Assembly (NCBI GenBank): GCA_015143295.1
Contig: CM026551.1
Span: forward strand, 9,072,499-9,136,498
DNA: 64,000 bases
Reading direction: 5' to 3'
Source: Tetracentron sinense
Taxonomy: Eukaryota > Streptophyta > Magnoliopsida > Trochodendrales > Trochodendraceae
Shown in pieces: positions 11,792 to 23,700 of the stretch. The position numbers and the translations under genes are program-made. A model generated the notes under the pieces. That model saw nothing but the letters and a program-made list of their open reading frames with translations, did no database searches and was not told where the DNA came from. Positions within the stretch are counted from its first letter, which is position 1, and each line of letters begins with the position of its first letter.

Positions 11792-13601
11792 TTTCCATGA
11801 AAACAAGCCAATAAATTACCAATAGCAAAGGTTGAAATGTAGAGGAAAAAATAAATTAACTCCAGAATAGTGCAAAACACAGATATCTGATTGTTGGGAT
11901 TTCCATTTTATCAGGTAAAAATCAGAGCGAGCCAATGAAAATTCATTAGCAGGACATGAATGTAGCTGGGATGAATGCTATTAATCTACGACCATCCAGG
12001 TAGTTTCTTCAAGAAGAAGAAGAAAAACGATTGATATTATGGAAGTCTATAAATAAAATAAAATTACAAGGGCAAGATGGTGAAATTTGAAAGAAAATGA
12101 ATACCTGGTCACCCTCGCCATTAGTTGAATTGAGAGACGCTATGATTTTCAGGTCAAGTAATACTTGCAATACTTGGAAATGAAAAGGAGTTTGATACTG
12201 ATACACGCGTGGGCCTCCTCTTTTTCTTTTCTTCTCTTCTCTAAAACAAACCACAAAAACCAGTCAAAACAAAAACCCTAGAATTCAGCATTAGACCAAC
12301 TCCCATTAAACGGGAAAAAAAAAAAAAGACGAGAATTGCAGACTAATAAAGGGAGAATCGATTAAATTTGAATTTCAGGTTAGGGTTTCTCAAAAAATGA
12401 GATGTGTTTGAGGTTAGAGTTTCTCCACGAACGAACGAGATGTGCAAAGAAAACTACCAAGCGCCGAGAGGAGAAAAGGGCACAGAAGGAGAAGAAGAAG
12501 AATGGGACTTACCAGCAAGAGCTTGTAACGTTTCCGACGAACCTCCGTTCTAGGGTTCGGTCTCAGAGACATGGCCACGAAAGAAACGAAATCAGACAGA
12601 ATCAATACAGAGAAAAACCTCTAAGTGTGTTCGTTTCAAGTTTCAACCGAGAGTGTGTGAGAGAAGAGAAAAGAAAAGGCAAGAAAAAAAAGAAGAAAGT
12701 CTGTTTTTGTGAAGACGAAAATGACCTTGAGCGGTAAGGATGAGAGTACCGTCGAAAGGGTATAATTGGAATGTTCTCCCAAGGTCCAGGTTCCTGAGAG
12801 ACAATGCGGACGGTCCAGATGCTCCGAAAATTAAGGAGGAGTGAAATGAAAGAAGAAAAGCCAAACTCTGCAACTGCTCTGATTCTCCAACCCTGTAAGA
12901 AGAAATAAATAAAACTTCGAATATTGAAAGATCTTTAAGAAGAAAGAAGAAATCACCATTAATCATAGAAGAACTCCAAAAAAATTCCTCAGAACTCGGT
13001 CAAATCCCCAATTACTGAGAATGTTCTCATTTTTTTTTAAAAGAATTCTAATAGAAACAGAAAATCAAAAACACATATAATGTTAGAAAATTTCTCAAAC
13101 TCGACCTGGAAAAATCAATAAAAAACTCGAAATCTAGTGGAAAAATCACAAACACCATCGCTTGAAATCAACAAAAGTACTCATGGAGAAGAATAATATT
13201 GGGGGATTTCTGAAGAATTTAAAGATCTTGGTTTCTCTGAAAGCGATCTGGTAATCGTGAATCTCTTTCAGATAAACGATGAGATCGTCACCTCTGTAAA
13301 CGTCGGAGAATTTCATATTGCGGCTGTAGATTCTCCAGCTTCGAGTGGGAGGATCCATGGATATCCTTTCGTATTTCGAAGAGATATGCAGACAATCTAG
13401 GGTTTCTGGTTGCAGAGCTCAGAGACATTAGATGATCGATCTTCTTTTCCTCCGTTGTTGGTAGCCCTCTGTAAATTTGAAAGGAGGAGAGGGAGAGAGA
13501 CGTTATGAGCTGATCGTGACCGACTGACCGTGAGAGTGAAGAGAGCGTCGAATATACGTAGAGGATACGCGTCTTTTACCGTTACAAATGAGCAGAGATC
13601 A
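11792..13601. other. Unassigned segment with gene-leader-like composition
   Basis: No family is recognised. The segment has features common in plant 5' leaders: repeated aaaccctag/ctagggtttc (12275, 12379, 12550, 13395), purine-rich GAGAGA tracts, and a minus-strand frame at 13146-13358 starting MDPPTRSWRIYSRNMKFSDV after a pyrimidine-rich leader. That 70-codon frame could be a first exon of a captured or broken gene, but I do not recognise it and see no clear continuation. Several overlapping frames at 12400-12970 look like chance. Confidence 0.3.
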
Positions 13602-13890
13602 AATCACAGCCAAGAGTTCAATCGCACCCACATCAACACGTGTCCCTATTACTGTGGTTAAGATCTACAACCTTACCTTCGTTTTTAGATGAAAAAATTA
13701 TTAACCGGGGTTAAAAGTTCTTAACCAGTGTTAAATATTTTTGAATAATTTTCTTAAAAACCAAGGTTGGATTATTGAACCTAAGGGTTTAGTGAATCTT
13801 AGTCATAGATAATAGGGATTAACAGGGACATGTGTTGACCTGTGGGTACGATTGAACTCTCCCCGACTTAAATCGCGGTTGGCTGTGATT
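13602..13890. mobile_element. Long-inverted-repeat MITE, copy 1
   Basis: The ends are aatcacagcc and its complement ggctgtgatt. Inside, the left arm (gttcaatcgcaccca, acacgtgtcccta, gtggttaag) pairs with the right arm (gggattaacaggg, acatgtgttgacctgtgggt, cgattgaac). The right arm has about 20 bases not present in the left. The centre holds cttaaaaaccaaggttgg followed by aacctaagggttta. No transposase is present. The superfamily is not clear, and I could not define a target duplication. Confidence 0.7.
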
Positions 13891-13904
13891 CCAGCAGACC
13901 GCGA

Positions 13905-14085
13905 ATTTGGTTAATGCCGGTCCACTTGTCCCTTTTAACTATGATTAAGCTTAACTAAACTAAGTTTAATATTTTTTTATTTTTTAAAAACCAAGAATTG
14001 ATGGATGAACCCTAAGGGTGAGCGAATCTTAACCCTAGTTAGTATGTGTTAAAAAGAATGGTATGAACCAATGAGGACCGGTAGC
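13905..14085. mobile_element. Long-inverted-repeat MITE, copy 2 (short)
   Basis: This copy abuts copy 1. The left arm (ggttaatgccggtccact, cccttttaac) is imperfectly complementary to the right arm (gttaaaaagaa, aatgaggaccggtagcc). The centre has ttttaaaaaccaagaattg and gaaccctaagggt, the signature of this family. Confidence 0.55.
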
Positions 14086-14123
14086 CGAATGTGTGATCAC
14101 TATCGATTTCCCTTTAAAAAAAA

Positions 14124-14160
14124 CTAGTGGCCGGCACGTGCGATGCACGTGAGAGAGAGG
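14124..14160 (-). mobile_element. Helitron 3' terminus, minus strand (orphan)
   Basis: Read on the minus strand this is cacgtgcatcgcacgtg (hairpin) then ccggccaCTAG followed by T, the pattern seen at the other Helitron 3' ends in the window. The element would extend to the right. I could not find a matching 5' TC terminus in inverted orientation before the Copia gag remnant. Confidence 0.5.
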
Positions 14161-14211
14161 AAGGGAGAGAGATCAGGAAGAGGGGCATTTCTAAATATAT
14201 ATATATATATT

Positions 14212-14309
14212 GGGTATAAAAACTTAAGAAACGTTTTGGATTAAAAAAAATATTATAAGATGGGTATAAAAACTTAAGGAACGTTTTGGATAAAAAAAAA
14301 TATTATAAG
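14212..14309. repeat. Two-copy tandem repeat, about 50 bp
   Basis: Two adjacent copies of gggtataaaaacttaag...acgttttgga...atattataag differ at a few bases. A short TA run precedes the first copy. This is a simple local duplication. Confidence 0.85.
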
Positions 14310-14688
14310 AGACACGTTGCTTACAGAAATATGATGAATTTTTGTTCTTTTGTTTAGGAGTTTTGTTTTAGAGGCCCCTCACTTTCTCGTACAATGATGA
14401 ATTATTGTTCATTTGTTTTTGTATGAAAAATAGTAAAAATTTAAGAAGGTTTTTTTTAAAAGAGTACGAGTTGAAAACTGGACCTATTGAGTTTGCTATG
14501 GATCTATTGAGTTTGCTATGGGATTCAATGCCCACCATCTGTTGTTGTTGTTGGATGCCTTTGCCAACTGATTCATCATGTTTAGCATTCAAGAAATGAG
14601 GCGGGTATTTTTTCTATGTAAAGATTTTCATTTATACTCAGTCACCTGGATTCAAGAACTGAGTTTTTGCCGTTCTAAATAGGACTTT

Positions 14689-14771
14689 GCTATTGAGACC
14701 CCTTTAGGGCTGAATCCTGTGCTCTTAGAGCACGATCTCGGTAGTCTCGGCCCTAAAGGGGTCTCAGTAGC
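14689..14771. other. 83-bp nested perfect hairpin
   Basis: The arms tgagacccctttagggc (14694-14710) and gccctaaaggggtctca (14750-14766) are perfectly complementary over 17 bp and extend to about 22 bp with one mismatch. The loop contains a second perfect stem, gtgctc-tta-gagcac (14719-14733). The element is compact and well preserved inside decayed surroundings. It may be a tiny foldback element or an RNA hairpin. Confidence 0.8.
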
Positions 14772-15699
14772 ATTTCCCTTCTAAATAATATACATTGTGA
14801 TGAGTATTAATCCGCACTAAATGCTTTTTAGTATTCCAATTCCAAATAAGAACTAGAACAAGAAACCCATAAAATTTCAAGCTCACCGGAAAATAGAAGC
14901 ACAACAACAAGAATACTTGTGGTATTGTCACTCACAGGCAATGGGGACAAAGACGGTTGCATCGGAGTCAGGGCTTGGAGTGGGAGCTTCGAAAACTGCT
15001 ACATTTTGGATGGCTAAGATGACCACAATCATTTAATCGATCGGCTCTGGATTGGACTGGACTACGAGCCATCCGGCACACTGATACTACTAAATCCACC
15101 AAATAGCATTGGGGTCCATGTGTCACAGTCAACTTTTTGATTTTGCAGAACAACTGTGTGGCGCCTCGATCATCTCATGATCTCGGACAGCCTTACATCA
15201 TTATACCATCCATCCACTCAACCGACCCAAAGTCTCGTGCTACAATGCTACGACCTACTACCTAGTTTTATCCGCTAAGCTATGCTCAACTGGCTTACGC
15301 ATTACTCATGATGCTAAGGTCCCCCCGATCAAGCTGAACATCCAACACGGCTCGATACTATCAAACACGACAATCGATCATCCCCATGCAACGCGGATAG
15401 CTTAGGAGCATCACTGCCCTGTTCACCGAGCATTGAGGGCATAATGCCCACAACGCAATCCTCGGTCTTTTGACCGAGTATCCCAACCATACCTATCACT
15501 CCTAGATGACCATGATGCATACCGCACGTTTAAAGGCCGAACTAGGGTAAAACTCTTGCCTGAAGTCTCCGCGCAGTGCTAGGATATCCGTCTCCTTTAC
15601 ACCATCCTTAGATGCTCCAAGGAGACTCCAAGATCCCCTTTAGGATCCTAGAGCCCGCCCCCAACTACTTTGGAGTTGCTCATTAGGATCCTAGACTCT
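14772..15699. other. Unassigned higher-GC segment
   Basis: From about 14940 to 15690 the GC content rises above the surroundings. The sequence reads like decayed non-coding LTR or spacer DNA (many short C-rich words, no long frame over 64 codons). I cannot place it in a family. Confidence 0.3.
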
Positions 15700-16078
15700 C
15701 AAGTGCATTGCTTTGCAAATCTCATCATTTGATAGTAAATGTGTTCTTTTTCTAAGTAAATTTATATGAAATTTACTTTCTTTTTTTAAAGTGCAGGCTT
15801 TGGACATTTACTTAAAGTAAAGACGGCACGGACAGTCACGGGATATTATCGATAGACGAAATAGTATATACTCTCCGACAATCTGCCCGTATCCACGTGA
15901 TGTACAATGTCGCCACCAAGACGGTATATGAGTGGAGGGGAGGAGAACAGATAGACAAGAGAAAGAAATGAAGTTAAAGGGAGCCTGAATCATTTTTTAT
16001 CGAGGTCTTCTCCTAAAAAAAAATCTCATGCATCAGAATTGAAGTCCTATCCTTTTAGGTGAGAATTGAAAACCCACA
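15700..16078. repeat. Dispersed repeat DR1, left copy
   Basis: This matches 33481-34190 in the same order and orientation. Shared words include caagtgc.ttgctttgcaa, ggacatttact, cgaaatagtat, gtatccac.tgatgtacaatg, atgaagtt, gaattgaagtcctatcc and gagaattgaaaaccc. It lies directly beside the Copia gag remnant, so both may be parts of one old element, but LTR ends are not visible. Confidence 0.75.
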
Positions 16079-16106
16079 ATAGGGTTCCAAGATTCTAGTC
16101 TTCCTT

Positions 16107-16652
16107 CTAGTGCATCAACTTCGAACGATACTCCTTCCAGGATAAATGAAGCTTAACAATGATAGTATTGACATGGAAGGTTTCATCTAGAACCATTCCA
16201 GTAGAGGTGACCGCATTTGCTATCTTCTGTAGCTCTTGAATCTGCTCCATGATGGTCTTTCTATCAACCATCTTAAATTCCAAATAGTTGGCAACATGGA
16301 ATTTCTTTGTTCCAGACTCCTCTGCTAGGTAGACTAGCCTGAATACCTCCCACAAATCGCTTGATCTTCTTTGAGTGTTGTTCATACAGCTGGTCTCACA
16401 ATAAGTTGATGATGTGATTCCGGGTTGTATCATCATCATCGATCCACCTTTGTACTTAATAGTTTGCATAATCTACATCCAACTCAGAAACATCGAGACC
16501 TTCTGGAATTTTCGGACATTCCTCCCTAAGGACATATTCAACTTTGGATTACTTCAAGAAAAACTTCATCCTCTGCTCCCATCGGTAGAAGTTCTTTCCA
16601 TCAAATCGAGGCATCGGCTCCGCTTGGTTCAGTCCACGCATTTGTAAAGCAG
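16107..16652 (-). pseudogene. Copia gag (UBN2-type) remnant
   Basis: Decayed capsid-like gag of a Ty1/Copia retrotransposon, read right to left. The N-terminal part (from about 16652) contains MPRFDGKNFYRWEQRMKFFL, then an in-frame stop, then KVEYVLREECPKIPEGL. A further frame break leads to the 120-codon part at 16107-16469, with SGTKKFHVANYLEFKMVDRK, EQIQELQKIANAV, MVLDETFHVNTIIVKL and SWKEYRSKL. These are the standard words of the plant gag-polypeptide (UBN2) family. Protease, integrase and reverse transcriptase are absent. The stops and shifts make it non-functional. Family assignment is confident; the link to the DR1 repeat at its 3' side is only positional. Confidence 0.88.
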
Positions 16653-16967
16653 CCATGGAGATAGACTGTATCTTCAAATTGTTGGTGTCATGGGGCTAAA
16701 TCCCTACACGCATAGCCACTTAGCAAATATAGACGGATAATAAAGCAATTAATTATTTAGTTAATTAAGGTAGAGAATCGCTTCACTGAAAGGTACTACA
16801 ATTGAATCTTTTTTGAAGATAGTCGAAGCCTCCCATGTGCAAGGGATGTGACACATCTATCTTCGGGATACAACTCAGCTCGGATTCTCTCCGGTCTTCC
16901 CAACGAGTTTGCACTACTCGGTAGAAGACGGGATATTAATCTTTCTTTAGGATGCCCTTTAAAATTA
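16653..16967. other. No recognised feature
   Basis: Sequence between the gag start and a Helitron 5' end. It might contain the leader or LTR of the gag element, but I see no clear primer-binding site or TG...CA boundary. Confidence 0.3.
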
Positions 16968-17090
16968 TCTATACTAATAATATATGCTGATTGGTGCCAT
17001 GTGGCATATCTCAAATTTCTCGATTCTCCCTTCATATTAACGCCATGTGTCATCTTATATGGCAAACCTTCCTTTGGTTGATCCAACGAA
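16968..17090 (+). mobile_element. Helitron 5' terminus (orphan)
   Basis: The end reads TCTATACTAATAATATATGC after an A, followed by ttggtgccatgtggcat and later cgccatgtgtcat. The same order of words follows the Helitron start at 18986 (gttgccacgtggcat, ttgccacgtgtcat), so the two belong to one family. No matching 3' end is found before 18986; the element may be truncated or interrupted. Confidence 0.6.
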
Positions 17091-17295
17091 AAGATGCCAC
17101 GTCCTCTACTTAATCATAATCATTATTTGTCTTTTAATTAACTAATAATTACATAAAATAAAAGTTACTTATATTGACCTATGAGGTGCTACCACATGGT
17201 CCATCTCAATTAGTTAATTATTTATTTTTATTTTTTTAAATGAAGTGTAACCGCATAACTATTACTTAATACAAAGATGTAGAGTAAATTGAGAT

Positions 17296-17646
17296 CAAAT
17301 CACAACCAATTGTAATTGAACTCGGGAGAATTCAATCGCACTCACAGGCCAACACATGTCCCTTATATATGATATTAACCATGGCCATGAATTAAAAATC
17401 CTTAGGGTTGAACAATATAACTTTAGTTTTCAAAAATAAATATTAAAAAAAATTAACTACACGGGTTAAAAATTCCCTAACTAGAGTTAAGTATTTTGTG
17501 TATATTTTTTCTAAAAGCCAAGGTATTGTTTAACCCTAAGGGTTAGTGAATCTTAACCACAGTTAGTATGGGTTAAAAGGAACACATGTTGGCCTGTGGG
17601 TGTGATTGAACCCTTCCTAAATTCAATCGCAATTGACTATGATATA
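17296..17646. mobile_element. Long-inverted-repeat MITE, copy 3
   Basis: The left arm (aatcacaaccaattg, ttcaatcgcactcacaggcc, aacacatgtccctt) pairs with the right arm (ggaacacatgttggcctgtggg, gtgattgaac, caatcgcaattgactatgat), here quoted in pieces. The centre carries ttctaaaagccaaggt and taaccctaagggttagtgaa. This is the most complete copy of the family that includes 13602. Confidence 0.72.
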
Positions 17647-18531
17647 TTCCAAATTCTTCTCCAACTACAACGTATGACTCCATTTTCCCAAACGGTCGTT
17701 CTTCTAATTTGTACATATTCCCAAAACCTCGAACGTTCCCAATACTCAAACGCCTATATTTTTGCAAAATAACATCACTCCAGCCACCCACCCACTCACC
17801 TCCCGAAACGTCACTCTCGTCAATAAAAATAGATTCTTCCAACATAAATAACAGAAGTCGAATACATGCAAATGGGAATGAGAACAACAGGAATAGAGCC
17901 GGGGTGCAGATCTGGCTATGTTTTGAAGAGAGAAGAAGGAGAAGAAAAGGCATTCTGCAGCCAAAGAATCCACATAGGATCTAGCCTGCCATGTGAGAGA
18001 CAAGACAATCTATATGCGAAGCCATGAATGAGACCCTAGATCTAACCCTAGAATGGCCATGGAAGATCTTGGAGTCTATTTTTCCTGCCACACCCTTCTT
18101 CTATCTGCTTCCATTCTTCCTTGTTATGAGTAGATCTCTTTCGCAAACACGCCATTGTTCGCTCGAGCAAAAGTAATAGGAGTAGCCGCTAGCCACCGGT
18201 TTCTGAATTTATTGGCGGCATTACTTCAATCCTTTATTTATGTGGTAGTTTTTTTCATTCTATTTTCTTTATTTCTAACTTCACTTTAGCTTCTCAGTTT
18301 TTTTCATCACTTTCACCCCTGTTTAACTAATCAGTTTAATTTAGGCCTGTGGCTGAACCTGGAATGCAGCTAAGATGTTGTGAAGAAGGTTTTTGGTATG
18401 TGACCCATTTTGACAGAGATTGTACCGAGTGGAAGACCCTTAATCCAATGTGCAGCGTGTTGAATGTGAAGCCATTTGTATAGAGCTTGAATATTTGTAC
18501 AAACATGTCATATATATTCTCAACTTTTTTA
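17647..18531. other. No recognised gene or element
   Basis: Several overlapping frames of 85-126 codons occur on both strands around 17570-18000, which is typical of chance in pyrimidine-rich DNA. None has family wording I recognise. Confidence 0.35.
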
Positions 18532-18690
18532 GAGATAGGATCACAGTCAATTGCAATTGCATTCAAGCCAATGCAATTGCATATGTGGCTGATGTTGATT
18601 GGATGAGAGAAAATGAGTGGGAGATTCAAATTTTGGGAAAAAAAAAATTATCTTCCAATCAACATCAGCAATTGACTGTGATCCTATCTC
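18532..18690. other. Interrupted 37-bp inverted repeat
   Basis: The right arm (18654-18690) is 37 contiguous bases. Its complement on the left is split into gagataggatcacag.. (18532-18554) and gctgatgttgattgga (18588-18603) by 33 extra bases (18555-18587). The 33-base insert itself contains aattgcatt...aatgcaatt. Outside the insert the pairing is exact. Confidence 0.8.
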
Positions 18691-18985
18691 AATGTTTTGA
18701 TACCCGAATGACTCTCTCTTACATGTGTAATCATCTGCTTCTCTCTGCTGGAATTTTGGATATGGGGCTAGAGTTTGATGTTATTAGAGCATCAAAGGAT
18801 AGTATTTTTAGAGTTAGGATTACAAATATGGATTTGGGGGGTTGTTGCATAGAGTAGCAGCATCTTCTACAACAATGCAGTTGTGAATAGAAGTGTGGAT
18901 GATGTTTTAGAGAAGGTACAGAATGATGGTACATGTTGTAGTTTTGAAACTACAGATTGTAATCCTTTATATAAAGAATGTAATT
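18691..18985. other. No recognised feature
   Basis: AT-rich sequence with a short IR (tgtagttttgaaactaca, 18946-18963) and no gene-like frame. It ends at the next Helitron terminus. Confidence 0.3.
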
Positions 18986-20709
18986 ATTATACTAATATTA
19001 TATGTCGGTTGCCACGTGGCATCTCCAAAAGCTTCCCTTTGAACTCCATTTCTTTGCCACGTGTCATGCTATGTGTCACCTTCTCTCTCTCTGATTTGTC
19101 TCCACACCCACATTAATTACACCCCCTCATTAATCTCCATGCCCCCTCACCCATGTTAATTACCTCTCATCCCATTATTTTTTCTTAAATAAACACTCTA
19201 CTATCTTTTGCCTCCCCAATCACATTAATTACCACCCACCACCAAAATATTATAACCCTTTGTCTTTCCAAATTGCAATTCTTTTATCTTCCATCCAAAA
19301 CTTTATAACCCTTCTATCTTTCAAATTGTTCCTAACCCTTTTTCTTTTACTTAAAATCTACCTAATACCTTAGGAAAGCGTGTCCATCCAAAATGTTAAC
19401 CCTTCGTTTTTCCAAATTTTTATATAATACCTTCATGAGCAATTCTAAATAAAGAAAACTAGACGACCCACAACCCTGCAAGATGTATGACAGCTTTGGA
19501 GCACTTCACCTGCCCCACAACCATGCAACAGCTTTGGGACGAATCAAACAATCCCAATAAGACCCTCTACTATCCATCTATAGTTTGTGATTGCAGAGGT
19601 TCTTGCTTATGAAGATATCAGATAATGTACAGGGAAGGGCTTCAGAGCTTCTGGAAACATTAAAGAAGATCAAGGGTCATGCTATTGTACAAGCCCTCAA
19701 GGATTTCCAAAAGGTCGTGGTTGGTCATGACAAAGAAGACCATGGTTGCATAAAGGGGGATCGGCCTGAATTCATATCAACAAATAATGGCAGTGGATAC
19801 TAACTATCAAATTTAGGGGTAATAATATGATCAAGCATGGAACAGTTTGTTTTTACATTCTGTAAATTAAAAAGGGATGATTCATGGCAATCATGTCTCT
19901 GTACTTCTTCTTGGTCATTTTTCTTTATTTTTATACTGATATATTTGTTGAGCTAACAAATGTATCTATTAAATTCATGGAAAATGGTTTAAAACTCGCA
20001 ATTGTGGGTACTATCGATAGCTGGCCACAGGATTGAAAATCCAACAGCTCTAAGGGTGTACATGGATTAAATGGTGGGCACCATTAAATGTTAGGGTAGT
20101 CCAAACTCTCGATAGTAAAGTAACTACTATCGATAGTTTTAAATCAACAGCTATAGAATCCTACTATAATAGGAAACTTGCTACTTATACTTATAAGGAA
20201 TCCTAGCATAGAAGGTAGATTGTAAACACTGTAAAGATATTCCAACATTTAACCTATATAAAAATACATGGAAGCAACCGCAGACGGTAGCTTTTCCATT
20301 GCAATTACCTCTATAGTTTAATACCTTATATGGTGGACTGAGTTGGGCCTACACAAGCCTAACCAAGATCTAACAACTTACAATATGTGTGATAATATTT
20401 TACCCGTCGTTTATGGTATTGGCCCAATGGTCAAGGTTCACGCTAGGTTTTTTTTATATAACCATAATTACTTCTACTGGACTTTTTGGTATATTAACTT
20501 TTTTAAAGTGATTCATTGTATATTCTGCTATGTTTTTATTGATAAAATTAAATGCATGGTTTTGATTATATTTTTTAGGTCCATGTTAGTTGGAATATAG
20601 TCTTACGATTTCATGTAAAAATATGGCAAAAATTTCATTTTTTTTTTTTATTATTATTATTTTTTACTTCTTTTTCAGCCACCCGTGCATTGCACGGGGT
20701 GTTTGCTAG
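18986..20709 (+). mobile_element. Non-autonomous Helitron, about 1.7 kb
   Basis: The 5' end (ttatactaatattatatg, then gttgccacgtggcat) matches the family start at 16968, with the leading TC decayed. The 3' end has the hairpin cccgtgca-t-tgcacggg (20682-20698), then gtgtttgCTAG and T. No replicase is present. A 70-codon frame (19591-19803; ASELLETLKKIKGHAIVQALKDF) after a gcag acceptor-like site may be a captured exon, but I do not recognise the protein. The left border is approximate to within a few bases. Confidence 0.72.
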
Positions 20710-20725
20710 TATATATATATATATA

Positions 20726-23700
20726 TCATTCTACTAATAAAAGTACAAGGAGTAACCTAAACTTTATGTTGACAAAAATACCCTTTAATTTAATTTTATC
20801 ATTCTATTAACTTAGGTTAAAAGAAGTTTAAATCGGTTTTACGTTAAGAAACAAAAAAAACTAAGAGGTATAGGTAGGAAAGAAGTACAGTTAGCTTATA
20901 ATTCCGTAGCACTCCTCCTTCCTATTCACGTTTGAATTCTCCTCCTATTAGAAGTTTCGTTTATTTATATTTTATGTTGAAGTAGATTATCATTAAATTG
21001 CTGAAGTGGATTACAATTGCTTTTCTCTCACGTACATCACTCCCCTCTCCAAATCTAGAGATTTCTCTTCTTTGCTCTCAGACTTGCTGAGTCTGCTATT
21101 ACTGGGGCAAGAAAATCCAATCTCGGATTCTCCCCTTTCTTCCAAATCTACCATTATTTTGGGGAATCTCGCTTCCCCTCTACAATATTCCCACCACAAA
21201 ATATATATGATTTCACGCTTTCTATTCTGTTTATGAAAAGTTGTCTTCTTCAAGATCAACCCCAAGAAAACTCAAGCTTTTAGTGTTCTTCTATTTTGAG
21301 GAAAAAGATTGCTTCTGAATCCGCAGAGCAGCTTCAAGGAGAATAGCAGTTGTCCTCACAGGGATAGGAACGAAAAGGGTGTTGGAGTTTCTACATGGGC
21401 TTTTAGTTGGAGAAGACAAATTGAAAAGAGTGGATTTTCTAACGCCGGGAGAGTTGTGAAAAGAGAAAAAGCAAACATTTTTCAGAAACTACCGGGAAAA
21501 CTTGAATTTTCAAAAACGGGGTTTTCGTCTTTAAACTCTATTAAAAGTATGGATCCTTATTGATACAGATTTATATAAATTATTTTTTATGAGGGACTTA
21601 GCAGTTCTTGTTACGCCCCTTGGCGCATTAAGCATTATCCTTATGTAATTTCCTTTCATGTGTATTTTAATTTTTCAGGGTTAAAACAATATTTTCCTCT
21701 AAAGTCATGAAATGTGATTGATTTTTCTAATGATGGTTTGGATTGTATGGAGTAGTGTTGTGTTGGCCTACTTTATCTTGAAGGAGAGGGGTTACACAAA
21801 TTTGGGATTTTGGGCTGTGTGATGTGCATCTCTGGTTCTGTTGTTATTGTTATCCATGCGCCACAGGAGCGTCCGATTTCTTATGTTCAGGAAATATGGA
21901 GTATGGCAACTCAAACAAGTTATAATTCTTAAGTTTATTAACTCCCGATATTTAGGTTTTCAAATTTAAATAGGTTAGTAAAAGTGTTTATGGGTGTTAA
22001 ATCATCCTAACTTGTTAGGTATCTTATTAAAACGTAATATTCAAAAAAAAAAAAAGATTACCTTTATTAAAATCAAATAATTTTCAAGTGTCTTAATAAT
22101 TAGGTATTTTTGTTTAAATAGGTTAGTAAAAGTTTGGGAAATAGTCTTCCCTCCAAACTGCTGTTTAAGCTCCCCTACCCTCCACTCTGTAAGAATGCGT
22201 CCAACCAATGGAGCATTATTTTGGGTCAACCTTGAGGATGGTCATTTTATTACTTTTACCCAAAATAAAAATAGTAAAATGGAATACTCATGAAATGCAG
22301 TAGTCAAGTCATGAAACTGTCATTAGATATCCTTTTACTCTAAATTATGCTCATATCTTGATTAGGAATAGTATATGATTGCAACCCTACAAATATTCTC
22401 ATATTATACTTTTTGATAAGTAAATGTATCACGGATTGGTAACGAGAAGTTTCAAATTTTGCGGGACTAGGTTCCGGCATAAGCTGTGAAATGGATCCAA
22501 GTTGTTGAGGAAGTTAACAAGCAATACATAACAATCAAATATGATTTCACCAGTCATTTTGGTTTGTTTGGAGGAGTTTTTTCAATGATTAATGGAAGGA
22601 ATTCTTTGGTTTCCTACTATCTTTGATACTTCTTTGAAGTCCTCTCGTCAACTATCTGCTACTCTCTTTTAATCCATCTTTTTTTGTCCCTCCCCATATC
22701 AATTTTGGACCTAATTCAGGTTACCCCCCCGCCCCCCTCCCCCCCCCAAAAATATAATAATAATAATAATTGGGATGGAAAATTCCCCTAACTATTTTCT
22801 GACAATGCAAAACCAGAAAGAAGGCAACAACTCAAAAGCATGATGGGGCTCAAACATAAGAAATGCTCAATCATGGGCCTTAATTTATTGAATTTTTTTC
22901 CTGTTTGCTTATAGGACTATTGTTGCAAACTTTCAATGGATTAACTTTGAAAAGGTTCCTCCACCAGGCTAGGCTTTCACGAACACCATTGCCTAAGTTA
23001 GTTAATTCTTTGGTATTTCTTTGATATTTTTTTCGCTTTGGTTGCATCTATTTTGGAGTGTATTCATAGTAGTATTTATATAAGTCTTAAAGTTTACAAC
23101 ACAAAATTATAATTATAAAAGAAAAAAAATTATTTGTCCACTTCCGCCTTGTCAAGCTTATATAAAGAGAATGAATCTCTCAACTGCCTTAAAGATTCAC
23201 TGGACCATCAATGCTTTGCAATTCCTATGGAAGTCATGTGGGTAATAGTAAAATAATTGAAACAATGAAAAGTAAGAACTATATAAAGCTGAAACAATTT
23301 TTTTGCTCTATTAGTACTAATATGCGATTATATGCTCACAAAATCACACACATCTACATAACAAAAACACCATACAACAGGGACACAAGTAGGGATCCTG
23401 CAGCAAGAAAGATCTTATTTATCAATTATATATATTTTATTTCTGCAAGTACATATTCTTATTTTGTTATGTGCTTGCCGTATATCTTCTGACTGGAAGG
23501 CCCCTTTTATGGTTATCCATTATGGAGTTTATCCATGTGATTATATTCAGCCTGAAGTAATGAGATGATTGGTCTATGGTTTAAATTCAGAATGGGGGAG
23601 GACTTGAAGGTATGCTCCTTACTACTCTCTTTAAAACATACAAAGTTGCAATTAAAGATAAAAGTTGCAATTAAAGATAAAAGTATAACATTAGAATGGA

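Noticed and set aside
17573-17953. 126-codon minus frame and overlapping plus frame
   Set aside because: Pyrimidine-rich DNA keeps several frames open by chance. No domain wording, no start context, and it overlaps the end of a MITE.
18450-18857. 135-codon open frame
   Set aside because: It runs through an interrupted palindrome, and the wording is not that of any family I know. Chance frame.
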